Shown: piece after piece, positions 40,621 to 60,941 of the stretch
Layout of the letters: every line of letters starts with the position of its first letter
Position numbering within the stretch: the first letter of the stretch is position 1
From: Volvox africanus
Taxonomy: Eukaryota; Chlorophyta; Chlorophyceae; Chlamydomonadales; Volvocaceae
Assembly (NCBI GenBank): GCA_030268105.1
Contig: BSDZ01000080.1
Location: 1,956,001-2,020,000, forward strand
Reading direction: 5' to 3'
Length of the DNA stretch: 64,000 nucleotides
Notes under the pieces: model-generated
Databases searched by the model: none
What the model saw: the letters and a program-made list of their open reading frames with translations, nothing else
What the model was told of the DNA's origin: nothing
Program-made: the position numbers and the translations under genes

Positions 40621-41620
40621 TTAATGAACACTAACGTGCTCCAATAGCGCGCAAGCATAATCTTAGTCTGCTCTATGCAGCCATCCTCGCATCTATTATA
40701 CTCGTGATATCGTTACGCGGTAGAACTAGATCGCCAATCCTAAGTGTGATCAACCCTAATGCATATCTCCGATATATACCTCCATGTATATCAACAATTA
40801 AGCCTTCAATATCAGTATATTCAATAACAAAATAATCTTTCCTATTAGAAATACTTCTGGCAGTGAGCATCATTTAACATCCTTGGCACCAATTAAGTTT
40901 ATGGGAAAAGAAGATAATGCAATTGGTTATATTGAACGGCAAAATACTATCTATTAATGAACCCCACATAATTTATAACAGACCATCATCAGTGAACCAC
41001 TTATAACCTCAAGAAACGTCTTGTAGCCTTGGAAACGATGATGGCACAGGATGGTATAGTACACACAGGAGAATATTTGTTACTGGATGCTTAAAACAGG
41101 GCTCATCAAGCAGAAATAGCTAAATTTGCTCCAAAATTTTAAGCAATTATTACAAAAAAATCCCAACAACAAATTTGCTGGATTAAAAGTTCAAATGTTT
41201 TAATTTTTATTTTAAACATACTAGTTCTATCTTTTCTAGGCTTAGATATAGATTCTAGCCAAAACCTGTTTAAATTGTGTGTGTGTGTTTTCAGATGCCA
41301 GTGTTGGTGAGTATTCATGAAAGATTTTTTATTCTTGATCATCCTCTATTTCCCATTAATATAAAATAACAAACCACCTAAACAATCATTTCATATCGTA
41401 TCATTTACTAACTGTAAGATTAAATCTCAACTATTTCACGTATTATAATTGGTGAGTTTTTGGTGTATGATTTTGCTTAGAAAAATATTAAGTTACGAAT
41501 TTACCAATAGTACTACCTAATTAATCTAATATCCGTATTTTCCAGTTTAAGTTCTGCCCAAATTTTATCAGCAGTATAAATAGGAAGTCCTAAGGTTAGC
41601 GCTAAATCAATTTGAAATAC
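40621..41620. other. Low-GC island of probable bacterial origin
   Basis: This kilobase is markedly more AT-rich than the surrounding algal DNA. It holds a VapC-like C-terminal coding fragment (41513-41644) and a small bacterial-looking reading frame (40673-40873), both on the minus strand with TTA/ATT/AAA-rich codons that the algal genes avoid. Parts of it (about 41110-41150, 41280-41320, 41340-41400, 41630-41670) are homologous to the 3' flank of the intact DHFR-TS gene. Confidence 0.55.
40673..40873 (-). CDS. Small hypothetical reading frame, bacterial-like
   Basis: 66 codons with AT-rich codon choice (ATT, TAT, GAT, TTA). A purine block AAGGA lies about 9 nt before the double ATG, like a Shine-Dalgarno site, which would be meaningless for a nuclear gene but expected in transferred bacterial DNA. 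Protein not recognised; it is Ile/Asp-rich with no membrane segment. It could equally be a chance frame. Confidence 0.3.
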   Translation of the reverse strand: MMLTARSISNRKDYFVIEYTDIEGLIVDIHGGIYRRYALGLITLRIGDLVLPRNDITSIIDARMAA

Positions 41621-41644
41621 TTTGCGTTGTCTGAACAATACATC
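41513..41644 (-). pseudogene. VapC-like PIN-domain toxin, C-terminal fragment
   Basis: The last 34-40 codons of the frame (ending TAG at 41513) read as the C-terminus of a bacterial PIN-domain ribonuclease of the VapC family: a LALTLGLPIYTADKIWAEL stretch containing the conserved TAD, then a terminal RLIR. The N-terminal two thirds, including the first catalytic acidic residues, are absent. The frame runs upstream into unrelated algal-type sequence at about 41645, so no functional nuclease is encoded. Codon use is low-GC. Family assignment rests on pattern memory of VapC C-termini; rickettsial origin is inference. Confidence 0.55.
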
Positions 41645-41749
41645 CATGCCGGCCAAATACGGCCACCAGTGTATCCTGGGGTATCTATGCGTAGTGTCCA
41701 GAATTGGACGAAAATTGAGCCTTTGTAGGCGGACACAACAAATCAACAA

Positions 41750-44330
<2,581 letters not shown>

Positions 44331-47042
44331 TGTTTCCATCTCCCTGACTCTTGACTGACAGCCCAAAGACCCGCACACCCGGCGTTCTGGTGCGGCTGTG
44401 TTTCCTATGATCTGGGTATGGAGGGTTCCTTGGTGAGTTCTCGGTCGGGCCGTTATCGATCTTGCTGCCCTCTAGAGGGGAGGTAGCTTGGCGAACACGC
44501 ACAGAGAGAATATCACATCACATATTCAACACTGCACTGGAGACGAATGAGAAGTTGGGGATGGAACAGGTAAGGCAGGGAGGATTCGTCCAGTGCTCAT
44601 GTCGCCTGGGGGCACCTGTACATGGGGGTGTGCGTGCCGTGTTTACAGTCGGATGAAAAATCCAATCCACGAGAATTCGTTTCATAGGCGTTACCACTAC
44701 TTATTCCCAAGGGAAGACCCCGGCGTATATCAACACCTCCATTACGACTTCTAGTTGTTTCTCTCCGAAGTCGCCAGGTAGGTGTTACATTACCCCAGCC
44801 CCCCATGCATAAACAACATATGCATCTATCTCACTATGCCATACACATACCTTCTCAAGGACATAGCGTGGAATATTACCCCGCTTCCACATCAGCTCCC
44901 AAACCTTTGCATCAGTAAGGTTCGGGTGCAGCCGGCTTCTGTACATGGCAGAATGTTGTTGGGGGACATAACTGTAAAGAGACTTGGAAGCACTGCATAT
45001 GCACCCGAGTTTGCAACATGCTCTTTACATGCGTCATACGAAGCTACACTGCAAGTAACAAGCAACATCTGTATGTAATTTATGGCTTTTATACCTGCAT
45101 TCCTCGATCTCAGCAGTTGTCCAGATGGGCATGTACAATGTGGTCGTGCCTGGAAGCTTCACGAACTCGTTGTATCGCTGCTCGTCAAGGGACGCCAGCA
45201 GCACAGTGATGGCACCTCACTGAACAACAGTGGCCATGTCCACAATCCACCTGTGTGTTTAAAGTGAGTGTTCTCATAACAGCCAGCCATAAACATGGCA
45301 GGGACATTTATTTTAGTCTGTGCCACACTAAAATTAGCAAGCTAGGCTAGCATTGCACGTAGGGATGGGGTCAAATGATACATCACTACAAGTGCCACTC
45401 AAGGGCCCACCTCCAATTGTTTAGTGAATGGATGCAAATAAACCCGCAGCATGGGTGCAGTATGGTGTACTGCATGCTATGCTAGCTGCAGACACAACTA
45501 GCAAACAGCAGCTGCTGCCGTGGCTATTCCACAATAGCAATGTACGGGTTCAAATGCTCATTTCACATATGCGCCGTTTCCAACATATGGCCAACAAACT
45601 GCACCTTGAGGTTAGAGGACCATCTACAAAGTCCAATGTAGTATCTTGGAATGTCTACGGGTAGTGTCCAGGCGCCTTTACTTGTAGCAGCCAAGACTAA
45701 ACGATACACTGCCGTTACCAAATGACCTTGAAACATGTCACGGTTTGCTACCCGTTTTGCGATAACATAGTTTTGAGTAATGGGTGTTGATAGACGAGGA
45801 CCAGGTGTAATCTGTGTAATCTGTAAACTGTAACCGGTTCCCATCCCCATCCCCACGAAATACCAATAACTGTAATGGGGGTTAATTAAACATGTCGTCA
45901 GGGTAGATGTAGTGGAGGGTACGGTTCGCTCTCTTCTATCTATCTGCTGCCATCAAACAGGCAGGCACTAAATTGCCCCGCCCTCCGTACCTTGAAATGA
46001 CCTTTTCAGAAATACTTTCAGGCCTGGTAGAAACGGAACGGAGCAGTGCCATGCAGGTTCCCTGAGCTCGTAGCCATAGTGGAAGGCATAAACCAGGAGA
46101 ATCAAACCAGATCCGTGAAGTCATAATGCCTAAGGCGTACGGGTTCTGGGTTATAGTCAACCATAACCGAAGCCAGCAGGCCACAGCTTTGCTGGTCATC
46201 ACTGTACAAAAACTTTGTTTCCACACCCTTTAAGATAGGACCCAGTCGCGCAGGCAATAACAACTCAATGCACAATCAAGGTAGGTGGCTTCCAAACATC
46301 TGACAGATAGGCAAACCCCGCCCTAAACGGACATAGCCAATTTTAATTCCTTCACTTTTACCGCTGCACATCAGTAGCAGTGAATATATGAACAACACAC
46401 GGAAAATGCTGGCTGGCGTGGCGGCTTCCGTCTGATCGATTACCGACCTCGCTCGGGTTGATGCCCAGGAGCCTGGCAGCCCACATCTTCGCTCAAAAAC
46501 TCCTCCCGGCAACTCTTAGTTCGACCAAATAAATGACCCCCGCCCCCTAACGGAAAGCCTCTTCGTCACGAAAGCATGATGACCAAAAACGCAAAACCAG
46601 AATCGCATACTGCTGGTCCACTTGAGCTTTCAACCTGAAACTTCTAGGTCTTCCCGCGATTCAAATAATTTTTACAGCTGTGTATTTTGTGAAGGATTCG
46701 CGCAGACACAGTCTGAAAGGTCCCTCCTCCCCTTGCCCTTCGTGAAATACCAAGAAGGCATGAGCATCAAGATCCGACAATATTGGCATAAGGCCATTGC
46801 CCAACCCCAATCATCTTTGTACAGCTCTGCTCGACGCTTACAAGCCGCGCGGAGGTCTGTCAGCGCCATTCCAAGCCGAACAAAGCGATGCGTGCGGCGG
46901 CAGCAGCAAGACGAAATTGACCCCAAGACGAAATTGATCTAACTGCTAAGTTTATTAAAGTATATGAGATGAAAGGTAGAAAAGAATTAGCAGTTATGAC
47001 GTGTAATTAGGATAATATGTAAGGTATTATCAGCATTACCAC
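44331..47042. other. Intergenic region upstream of DHFR-TS, no gene assigned
   Basis: No conserved coding sequence. A 30-bp block at 45636-45670 (GTATCTTGGAATGTCTACGG then GTAGTGTCCAG) resembles one at 41668-41700, so repeated DNA is present. The DHFR-TS promoter should lie in the last few hundred bases. Confidence 0.4.
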
Positions 47043-51852
<4,810 letters not shown>

Positions 51853-52195
51853 TTCAGTATCACCTCAAATCGTTTGACAGTTTCATGGCTGTGGTGAGCT
51901 GAGATGAGCAGATGGATAAGGAAGTGGAGTAGGTGTGTGGGCATAGAGAGGTGAAGCAGGGCAGCAGGATTGATTGTGCGCGTGTTAGTTATGTGAGAGC
52001 TGCTGGCAGCCGTATTTGGTCGGCATGGATGTATTGTACGGATAAACAGTATTAAATGATTGTTTAGATGGTTTGTTATTTTATTTTAATGGGGAATAAA
52101 GGATGCCCAAATATCTCACGCATAACGTATATACTCACCAACGCAAATTGTTGTTCGAATTTATCATCATAATAATTGCTTAAAGTTTTGGAGCT

Positions 52196-52222
52196 TAGGG
52201 TTTTAGGGTTTTAGGCACGGGC
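52196..52222. repeat. Interstitial telomere repeat at duplication breakpoint
   Basis: TTAGGGTTTTAGGGTTTTAGG is nearly three TTTTAGGG units. It begins at the exact base where homology with the flank of the inverted copy (TTTTGGAGC...) ends. Confidence 0.85.
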
Positions 52223-53438
52223 TAGGTAGCACGGGCTGGGTGACTGCGGTTCCTGAAGGCCTTCATGCTTAAACGGTTGATTGTGTGTACTTGGAGGGAG
52301 CTGCTGTCTCTGCCTTCACAGAGCGTGGCCATACAGGACTCCCTGCAGCGCCCTTGTGGCAGGCTGGTCCGATGGATTCATGAGAACGTTACCGTTCGTT
52401 GTTTCGGAGGCCCACCCATAAGGTCAGCCTGTAAATACCCTTTCTTGCACTAAGTCTCATAGCAAAAAGGTATAGACACTGGGAAAATATAGGTGTTAGT
52501 TCTATGATTATTGCAGGGTTGCTTATAAGGTGTCCAGGAACCTCGTGCTCCCAACGTCCATTCTTATTCCAGGCAATTAAAGAGCTTAAATAAACAGCTT
52601 GCTCAGGCGCTGAAGCCGACTACAGCTAGAACGTGGGCGGGAAGCGGGCAGGTGTAGCCCTTGTGTGGAGTCGTCGACCCGACCGCAGTCGAGAGCTGTA
52701 TGCATATGGCGCAGGTGGTTGGCTGGAGGTGATGAGGGGGAGGCAGATGTGTGCTCCCTGTAAGCATCTGCTAATATGCTCGGGCTTGGAGTTGGGGGTC
52801 AGCGGGTTGAGGGCACTGGAGCTTGCGGGGCTGGCTCTGGCTCTCTGCAGCAGCAGCTGAGTAGAGACTGCCTCCCGCCCTCTCCAGCTGTGAAACGCAC
52901 CGCTGAAGGTACATCAGAATGTTTCTTATTTGCGGATAGGGACGTTTTAAGGAGTGGGGTCAGATGTGAGGTTTAGGAACGAAGGACAAGAAAAGAGAGA
53001 AGTGGTGCTGAAGTGCGAAGCAAAAGGTTCGGGGGAGCGGGTACAGGGGCCGTGGGGAAGGGGATATTGGAAGTAACACACATTAAGGCGGTCTTTAATA
53101 GTAGTGACTACTACTTTTCGGCACATTTGTGTGCTGGGACCTTATGCCCTCAGTTCTTACTTGGCTTGAGACAGCAGTCTCAAGCCTATGGTCCGTCTGC
53201 AACCCGACACGGTGTGAGTGGTCACATGTTATCCACGTGTTGATATCCACCTGGTTCTGTATCCCATGTCGAATTGCTAGGGTGTGTCATACACATACAC
53301 ATGCTGATCTTTACCCGATTGTCCCTGCTGGGGCTTCCTGGGCTTTCTTGGGCCCAGAGTTTTGAACCATCTTGAACTCGGCTACAACTAGCCTCCCGTA
53401 ACGTTTCTGTAGGCCAGAAGTCGAAGATTAGCGCAAGC

Positions 53439-53475
53439 TTTGGTTACGTTATGGGCCCCCCTCGTATCGTATATA
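53439..53475. repeat. Dispersed repeat, copy B
   Basis: AAGCTTTGGTTACGTTATGG... with GGGCCCC and TCGTATCGTAT; counterpart of 40019-40056. Confidence 0.6.
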
Positions 53476-56311
53476 ATTTGTCGTTCGTTACAAATGCAGT
53501 ACTCCCCCCGTCCAACCGCTTCACCACTCAGTTGTCGCGGCTAACGTCGGGAGGATCAAAATTTGCCGCGAGCAAGCCTTCCCCCCGCCTGTTCCTCTCC
53601 TGTTACAGCTGGTGACTCATTCGACCAACAGCATCATGGACTTCTGACTGCCTCTTGACTGACTCCCGACCTGACTACGGGGGCGCTATGAAGGGACCCG
53701 CAACAACTTAACGAACATATAGCCCCGCCCCGCCCTCTGGACGAGGGCTCTTAGACGGGACACAAACGATGTGGTGTCAATATACATACATACATACACG
53801 TGACAACACGTACGACGCTCCGATGATGACAACAAATCTAGTCTGCCCACGACAACGCAGAGGTGGCAGACCCGCTGCGTACAAGCCCCCACTTTGCTTT
53901 CACTAGTGCTGACAACTTCTGTGGTAGGTATTGCCACCGCAGCACGCCATCCCTGAGCGTCACCTGGTCGCGGCTTTTCAACAATTATTGATACTTATTT
54001 ATGTTACTACCGTTTCAACAAACAATATGACGCCGACAGTACTTACTCGCAGTTCAGAGCTGAACCATAACTACGGCCTCCGTCCGGTGCACCGCCATCG
54101 TCACACTCACTAGCCACCACAATCCCACAGACCCAAGCCGCTAGGAAAGTTTATCCAAGTCCACCATCTTGATATTGAAAAATTATGGTGAGAGGGGGTT
54201 TTACCAACCAACCAACCCAACCAACCAACCATGAATTATTCGCCGTCGCCGCAAAGCATCCATACTGCAAAGGGGCCCGCAGGAGCTGCAGGCACCAAAC
54301 AGCCCCCCTTCGTGGTTCAAGAGCAGTGCAAGGACAGGCCTTCTAGCGGGACGATGTCGCAAACGGCCCTTTATTAAATTCCCCTAAGAAAATGAGCGTC
54401 CAACCACATTGCAAAACAGGCAGAAAACTTGATCCATCGGTTTCGCGGGTGTGGGGATTGCAAATCGAGAGATCGAAACTCGCCAGGCATTTTGTTGAGG
54501 TGGTTGTTTGCCGGGCGGCCGTTTCTGTTGTGCGCCGGGAATCGTTGTTGTTGGCACACGAAAACGCGCCGTTCCTGGGGCCGTGGCAACTGCCCGCCAT
54601 TGTGCCGGGCAGACGTAAAGCAGACGTAGCAGGAAAAGGAGCAAATACAACGGAGGGGCGCGAAACGTCCTCCCCTAACAGCGATCAGTAGCAGCCGCCG
54701 CCACTGCATCCAAGACCCAGTGGGTGCTGCTGCGGACATGCGCTTGTGGATCTCCACACGCAAACGCATGTCCGCCGCAGCACTCAGTGCTTACGCGTGT
54801 GCATCGGCTGCCGACCCCCCGCGAATCAAAAGAGAAGCAAGGGGCGGAAAGAACACGCCCACACCCAATTAGCAGCGCCCGGCCCGGCTGCCCACTCGAC
54901 CTGACCCTACACAGGTAGAAGAGTATCATGGAGGGAGGTCATACGCCACCTTCGCCATCAAATCCAGCAGAGCGCAGCCCGTGGGCGCGGCGCGCGCAGC
55001 AACATACAGGCCTATCTGTCACACGCCAGCTGCCCAGCGCCCCGCACCACCCAACCGCCCCTGTTCAAGTTCTTCACTCATACTAGCAAAGTATGAAGTT
55101 TTTGCGGCCGTGTCATTGGCCCTCCGACGTTACTCTTCTAAAACAAATCACTCCTTTTCGTTCTCATCATTCTCTCACGTGCACGCGGACCCACCCACAT
55201 CCACCGACACAAATGCGCTTCTGCACACGCGAAGCAGAAGCACCAAGCATCAGCATTCAGCAACTCTTAAGACAGCATGCATTTGTCTCGAAAATACTCG
55301 CAGCACTCGAAGCAAACACTGACTGACGATGGACAAGACGACAGTCGACACTTTTTGTCACACAACCAGTCTGAAGTCCCACAGCCGTGTGATGTCTGTG
55401 GGAGCATTGGGTGGGAAAGCTACAACAGCACGCCTCGTCCTACAGCAGCGCCTCGGCAACCCAGCCAATTTGTGTATAAGTCTTACATTTGGCTGCGTGC
55501 CCCTCTCAATGATGGAACCCATCTGTTTACTCTTCTCAAGGTAGTAGAAGTTATAATAGTTGCGGTAGCGCCAAAAGACCCCAAAACGCGCAAAAACAGG
55601 GTCCGAGGAAAACTTTAAAAAAGCCCGTGGCCTGTGCTCGCTAGGCCTGGCTGTCCGCGGCAACCCTCCTCCCGCCCTCCCGTCACTCCCTTTCTTCCTG
55701 TGCAGGCCAAAACTTCGCATTTGACTATCCTAATACTCTTTATGTGCAAAAACAAAGGCCGCGGCGCATAACGATTAGGGATGGAGCCGACAGGCCTTCT
55801 GAGCTAGGCTGGCTCCCTTGGCTCCCAGGGGCGACCTCCAGCTCAGACTGACCCACAACTAGAAGCCAAACGACAGGCCCCAAAGCGGTGTGTCCAGCTT
55901 AACCCATAACATAACAACGAAGACGAGAGCGCGACGGACTCGACGCGCACATTCCAGTGACTTTCCATACAACGCACACAGACAGACACACACAGACACA
56001 GATTTCATCTGTTCTCAGCGTGTTGATATCTAAAGCTTAATACTAATAAAACAACCATCCGAAAACGAGCTCCAGCGATCTAGCACAGTACACAAGATAA
56101 AGCGGCATACTCATCCCACCCGGTTCCGGAGCCTCTCTCCGCAACAGGCTCCGTACATACGAAATAGCAGCATATATGCAAAGGTGTATCGCAAATTAAA
56201 GCACCGGGGAATACCCAAAAGTGCCCCTCGCCCCTGAACCATCATGAAGACGGCGGCCATGCACCGCACCCGCATCCACATGCGTACTCACACTGTACCC
56301 GTTCGTACACG

Positions 56312-58113
56312 TTACACCTGCACCATGAACGGCGCAGAGGGCATCACCATGGGCGGCACCATTCCCGAGGCCGGTACCCCCATACCGTGTATCGTCGCAA
56401 GTTGGGCGAAGACACTGCTCGTGCTGGCTGCCGCCGCTGCCGCGGCCGCTGCAGCTGCCACGGCCGCCGCCGCCGACTGTGAAGAGGGACCAGCTGCTGG
56501 TGGCGGGGCCGGGGAGGCGGGAACGGGCGATGGCGCTGCAGAGGCGGTTGTGGCGGGGACCTTAGCCACTGCTGCGGCGGCAGCCGCCGCTGCCGCCGCC
56601 GCCGCATTGGATCCAGCAGCACTGCCACTGGGGTTAATACCAGTGGTGGGATTGGCATTGGGCGTGGATGCGGGCAATGTGGGACTGGTAATGTCGTGGA
56701 TGGAGGCGCGCCGCTTGTCCTTCTTGTTTAAGCTGTTCAACCGAATGAAGTACTTTTGCGCGTGGCTGGCGACCTGTGCACAGCCGATTGAGAGAGAGCG
56801 AGTGACGTAAAGCGAGTGCACTTCAGAGAGTCGTGCGGCAGTGGCCAGGGAAATGGCATGTGGGTCAGGGTACCGGAACTATGCGCAGCAGCAGCAGCAG
56901 CACGTCTACCCCGAGCACCTCGTTTGTACTTGTGGCCGGGATTGAGGGCTTCAAAGTTTGAGGCCGCTAAGTACCGGGTGGGCCTGGAGGGCAGTAAGCT
57001 GCGGATGCTAGGCTGAGGGTTGCTGCCAGGCTACGAAGGGATAAGAGATGGGTGCGCTGATGGGAAAAAATGAAAGTGCATAGCGTTGTGGAGAACGAGA
57101 CGCGCAGCTCGTCAAGCTCTATACAAACATCACTCGGTGTGCGGGCTCAGGGAGGAGGGAGGGAGCCTTGCTAAGACCCCGCAACAGCCAAGGCCACGGA
57201 CACGCTGTTTACCATGTCTTGCAGGAGTGGACTTGACTTAAGCGTAATACCATGTGGCGCAAGACCCAAAAAGTCATACCTGGGTAGGCGTGCGGGATAC
57301 GACAAAATTTCTAGCAATGCTGCGCCAGTCGCCTTTCCCGAACTTGGCTAGGCCCAACAAGAACAACCGGTGCTCCTCCTCAGTCCATGGTACGCCTTTC
57401 CGCCGATCGCCGTTTGCGGGCACATCCGTCTTCGGCCTTTTTGCTCCCTGCACGTGCATGACGCAACTGGAAGTCAGACGATAGATGCTTACATGGAATC
57501 CACAGGCAAGACCTTGTGGCTGAACATGAAACACTGACATTATCATCTTGGCGTGGTGCCGGCGAAGGTGCGCTTTGAGCAGACGCACTGTCACTGCCTT
57601 CCTCAATTCGCCGCAGATCATCCTGCAAGCCGTGCGTAGGAGAAAGATCTTCATTAGGTTGAATATGTAAGACTTCATGGCAATTGCACGACTCAAACCG
57701 TGTTCAACATCCGAATATAAGTATGCTTATTCGCACCTCCAGTTCACGAAAGCGCTTTTGTACATCGGTTGCTGTCTTGTTCGGTAGGTATGCGGCGATT
57801 CGTTCGTATCTGGCAACGGCAAGCGGATGGGCAGCAGAAAGTCGGCCATGACGCGGCGTAGTTTTGCTTCCCGGCGTAGCCAGGCTGCGCACCTGTCCAC
57901 GTCGAGGTAATGCTTAGCTAGAGCTACCTCGAACACTTTGTTTTCCTCCAGCCTGTGAATAATAGGTTTGGCAGCAGGAGCATGGCTTAAGCGTACATAT
58001 AACGCTCTCTTCTTTTCAAGTAACAAAGACAACAAATCCCCTGCCTACCGCCAGAACGTTGCGACGCCTTGAGGCTGGACATAATCTCCAGAAATTGAGA
58101 AGCTAATCACCAT
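56312..58113 (-). CDS. Two-repeat (DIV/I-box-type) SHAQKYF MYB transcription factor
   Basis: Six exons: 58113-58049, 57952-57893, 57809-57737, 57622-57539, 57447-57280, 56773-56312; 303 residues with consistent phases. The first SANT repeat reads [19 protein letters not shown] then [19 protein letters not shown]; the second is the complete plant-type repeat [20 protein letters not shown]...WRSIARNF then [16 protein letters not shown] and [12 protein letters not shown]. This architecture is that of DIVARICATA/I-box MYBs, which bind GATAA-type elements; the target here is unknown. The C-terminal half is poly-Ala/Pro-rich. The start was chosen because only this ATG frame supplies the Trp and the two-base phase needed to enter LEENK. 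Confidence 0.93.
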
Positions 58114-60567
58114 TGCAGGCGCCCGAAGTTTCGCACAGTACGCCTATACTAGTGCCGAGGGCTAACAATTGGGTATCAGGTAAAATTAAACCCGTTGCGA
58201 CACATGTGTGCTGACGAGTTGCGGGTACAGAATGACCGTTCGATTAATCGCCTAAATTTTTCGTGAACGCATGAACACCGTAGGCTGGGATAAGGCCCCT
58301 GAAGCTGCGCTGTACAATTATGCAGCTCGCATGAGCCATAAGTGACAGTAATTCCTGTTAGGAAATTGCATCAGTTAAGAATAGTGTAGCCTAAGTCGGG
58401 AGGAGATACCGCTCATCGTGGAGCTACTTATAGCCGGCGTGTGCACCACTTATTTTTTTGTCGTCAGTGCGGATTCCGCTACGAGAGCTTAGTGTGGTCT
58501 AAGTGCCTGCGATAGGTTTGAATTTTTTGTCTTTTTGTTTCTTTTGCATCATCCAGAACAGTCTCAATTTTGTCACGTCGACCTCCTTCGGGCTGAGGTC
58601 CAAAACCTAGACGTCGGAAAGCATTTCAGTAGCCTTTCATGGCAAATGGATCATTTGTGAATATTAATACATCAACAGCTTTGCTTGTTCCGTCGAATGT
58701 TGAGGCCGTAAACTGAAGAACGGCCTTTAAGTGGATTTATAACTGTCTATTATGTGTAAAGGATGGTAGCGTGTACGAAGAATGGCATGTTGGCAACTTG
58801 GCATGATGGCATCCATCTAGGCACGGACAACGGTGGGGAAAATATTGTCACGTGTCTTAACTGTCACGTACTCCGAAGTACCAACCAAATGGGCAGACAC
58901 CGTAAATTTATTATCCTAGAAGTTTTCTGCAAATGAACATGTTAACCATTTTCCAGAGATTGAAAACTACCATTGACAGACATGTGCGCAATCATTAACG
59001 ACTACGACTTATTAACTATGCAAATTGGCTTATGTACATATTGCAAGCCATGATATGAGTTGCCTAACGTGCTGTTAGAATACTCGGGTTTGTACAAGTT
59101 TACGGTAAGGGTAATGCGGCTGCCGTCAGTCTTTCCACCCAGAACCACAGCCGAAAAGACACCAGGACATTGCGTTATGGTCAAGATTGACAACTGTCAT
59201 GGAACTATAGATTATCACGGCGATTTGAACATGGTTTCGATTTGCGATGTGCCTGAAAAGGGTTCCCGAATGGCAACTGTCCAGTAGGGTGTGTGTATCG
59301 CGCTTCCAACTCTTTGAAGCGTGCGTCGCATGTCGTACCACCATGCTTAATCTAAATATGAAAATGCTGTTCGTTGAATGCGTACGCTTCTTCGACCCTT
59401 CACAGCTTCACCTGATGCAGACTACAAGTGCCCAGGTAGGTGCACTTAATTCACGGATCGGATTTTCCCAAGGTGATCCGGTCGATGCTCTCGGGAAGGG
59501 GGCTAAAAAATTCCACTAGGGCTTCATTTATCCAGCCAGATGAAGAAAGCCTGCGGAAAGTGCGATGCATGCATGGCATGACGCGGGAGGAGACTACCAC
59601 CCTGTTCGCGATGATGATCGCTAAACAGAAGTGATTTATCTCAAGGAAGGAATCCTTGACGTCAACACGTCCATATGACGGAAGGCTGCATGGTCTATAA
59701 TGACGGTTACACAAAAAATGCGAGTTTGCTATTTCAGCCCAGATGATCTTATACGAAACCACGACCTGAACAAGTCAAAGCGCGCAAAAACCACATATTA
59801 GTGCAGTCAGCTCTTTTGAAGCATTCGAAGGCTTCGGCAGCAGCAGTTGGTGACAAAACGTTGTCCAAACCTGGTGAACGTCAACTGCCTTGTCCAACGA
59901 TTAGACATTGGTCGCTTTCGTTCCTTTTCGTGTGAGAGTAGTTTGTGCGGAACAAACTGGTTGTGCGGAATTACAGAAATAGTGAAGGAAGGAACGAACC
60001 AGCTCATATAATAAGACTCACATACCATTAAACAAGCAAGACCGTATCGTAAGGGTAACCTGCCGTGCCCATTTGCAAATCATGGGTCGTTATTGACGTC
60101 TGCTACGAAGAGCAAAAATAGCACGTAGCACGCCGGCACGCACCCACGCATGCGCACGCATCAAAGGGCATCAATCAAGCCTAGCAGAGCGACTGTGTTC
60201 CGGCTGCCGACACAAATGACAGCGCGCTTCAGTTTATCCGAAAATCTCAATCCTCTCAATGGTTATACGTTGCACACGAACGTTATGTTAAGGACGTTAT
60301 CGTAATTGTATTTCCTTCATCCTAAACAGCGCGCTTCAGTTTCCCACCCGATCTCCCACGCAACGGGCGAGCGGATGCAGCAGATGTAACCCCCTCCCAC
60401 TGCCCTGATCTCCCTCGTCACCCGCCATCTCGGCCTCTCCGTCTTCCAACTTCCTTACCCGATCCCATAATGTACCAACGAGCCCCAAACCGCCTGCGGA
60501 CCTGTCTGAATGAAGAACGCCAGGCTATCACATTTACCATGTGCATCAAATGTGCCTTTTCATAAAC

Positions 60568-60610
60568 CTCTGTGACGTGAGGGCACTTACCATATGTGCC
60601 CTCACAGAGG
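60568..60610. repeat. Short inverted repeat
   Basis: CCTCTGTGACGTGAGGGCA and TGCCCTCACAGAGG pair around an 11-nt loop, with a five-base CGTGA bulge in the left arm. Confidence 0.8.
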
Positions 60611-60792
60611 GACGGTGCCATGTCGTGACACCTCTCCCTGGTGCCGCCTGTCTCACTCTCCCTTTCCCCCTCCCCCCGGTCCCCCCCCCGTCGCTTACTC
60701 CGCTCCCCAGCCCTCCGGTCTCATTCTACCCTTGAGGGTTTGGTTCTCAGTTTGGTTGCCCTCACGTAGTCGTGATCGCACAAACACATAGA

Positions 60793-60797
60793 TTACA
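60793..60797 (-). terminator. TGTAA polyadenylation signal (candidate)
   Basis: Minus-strand TGTAA 145 nt beyond the stop of the coiled-coil gene. Confidence 0.55.
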
Positions 60798-60941
60798 GGC
60801 CCGACCCCGGAAACATAGTCTCCCCACCGACAGCTCACCCGTGGCTGGGGCCGCCGGCTCGCCACGTTCAGGTATCTCCTGGCCAGGCAACTCCACACAA
60901 TGAGCCTATGAGCCTATGAGGGTATCCGCGCCTCTCATCGA

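Larger units (their letters stand above)
58114..60941. other. Intergenic region upstream of MYB
   Basis: About 2.8 kb of moderate-GC DNA with no recognisable coding sequence. It should contain the MYB promoter. The right part contains the 3' UTR of the next minus-strand gene with a TGTAA at 60793-60797, and a hairpin at 60568-60610. Confidence 0.45.
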
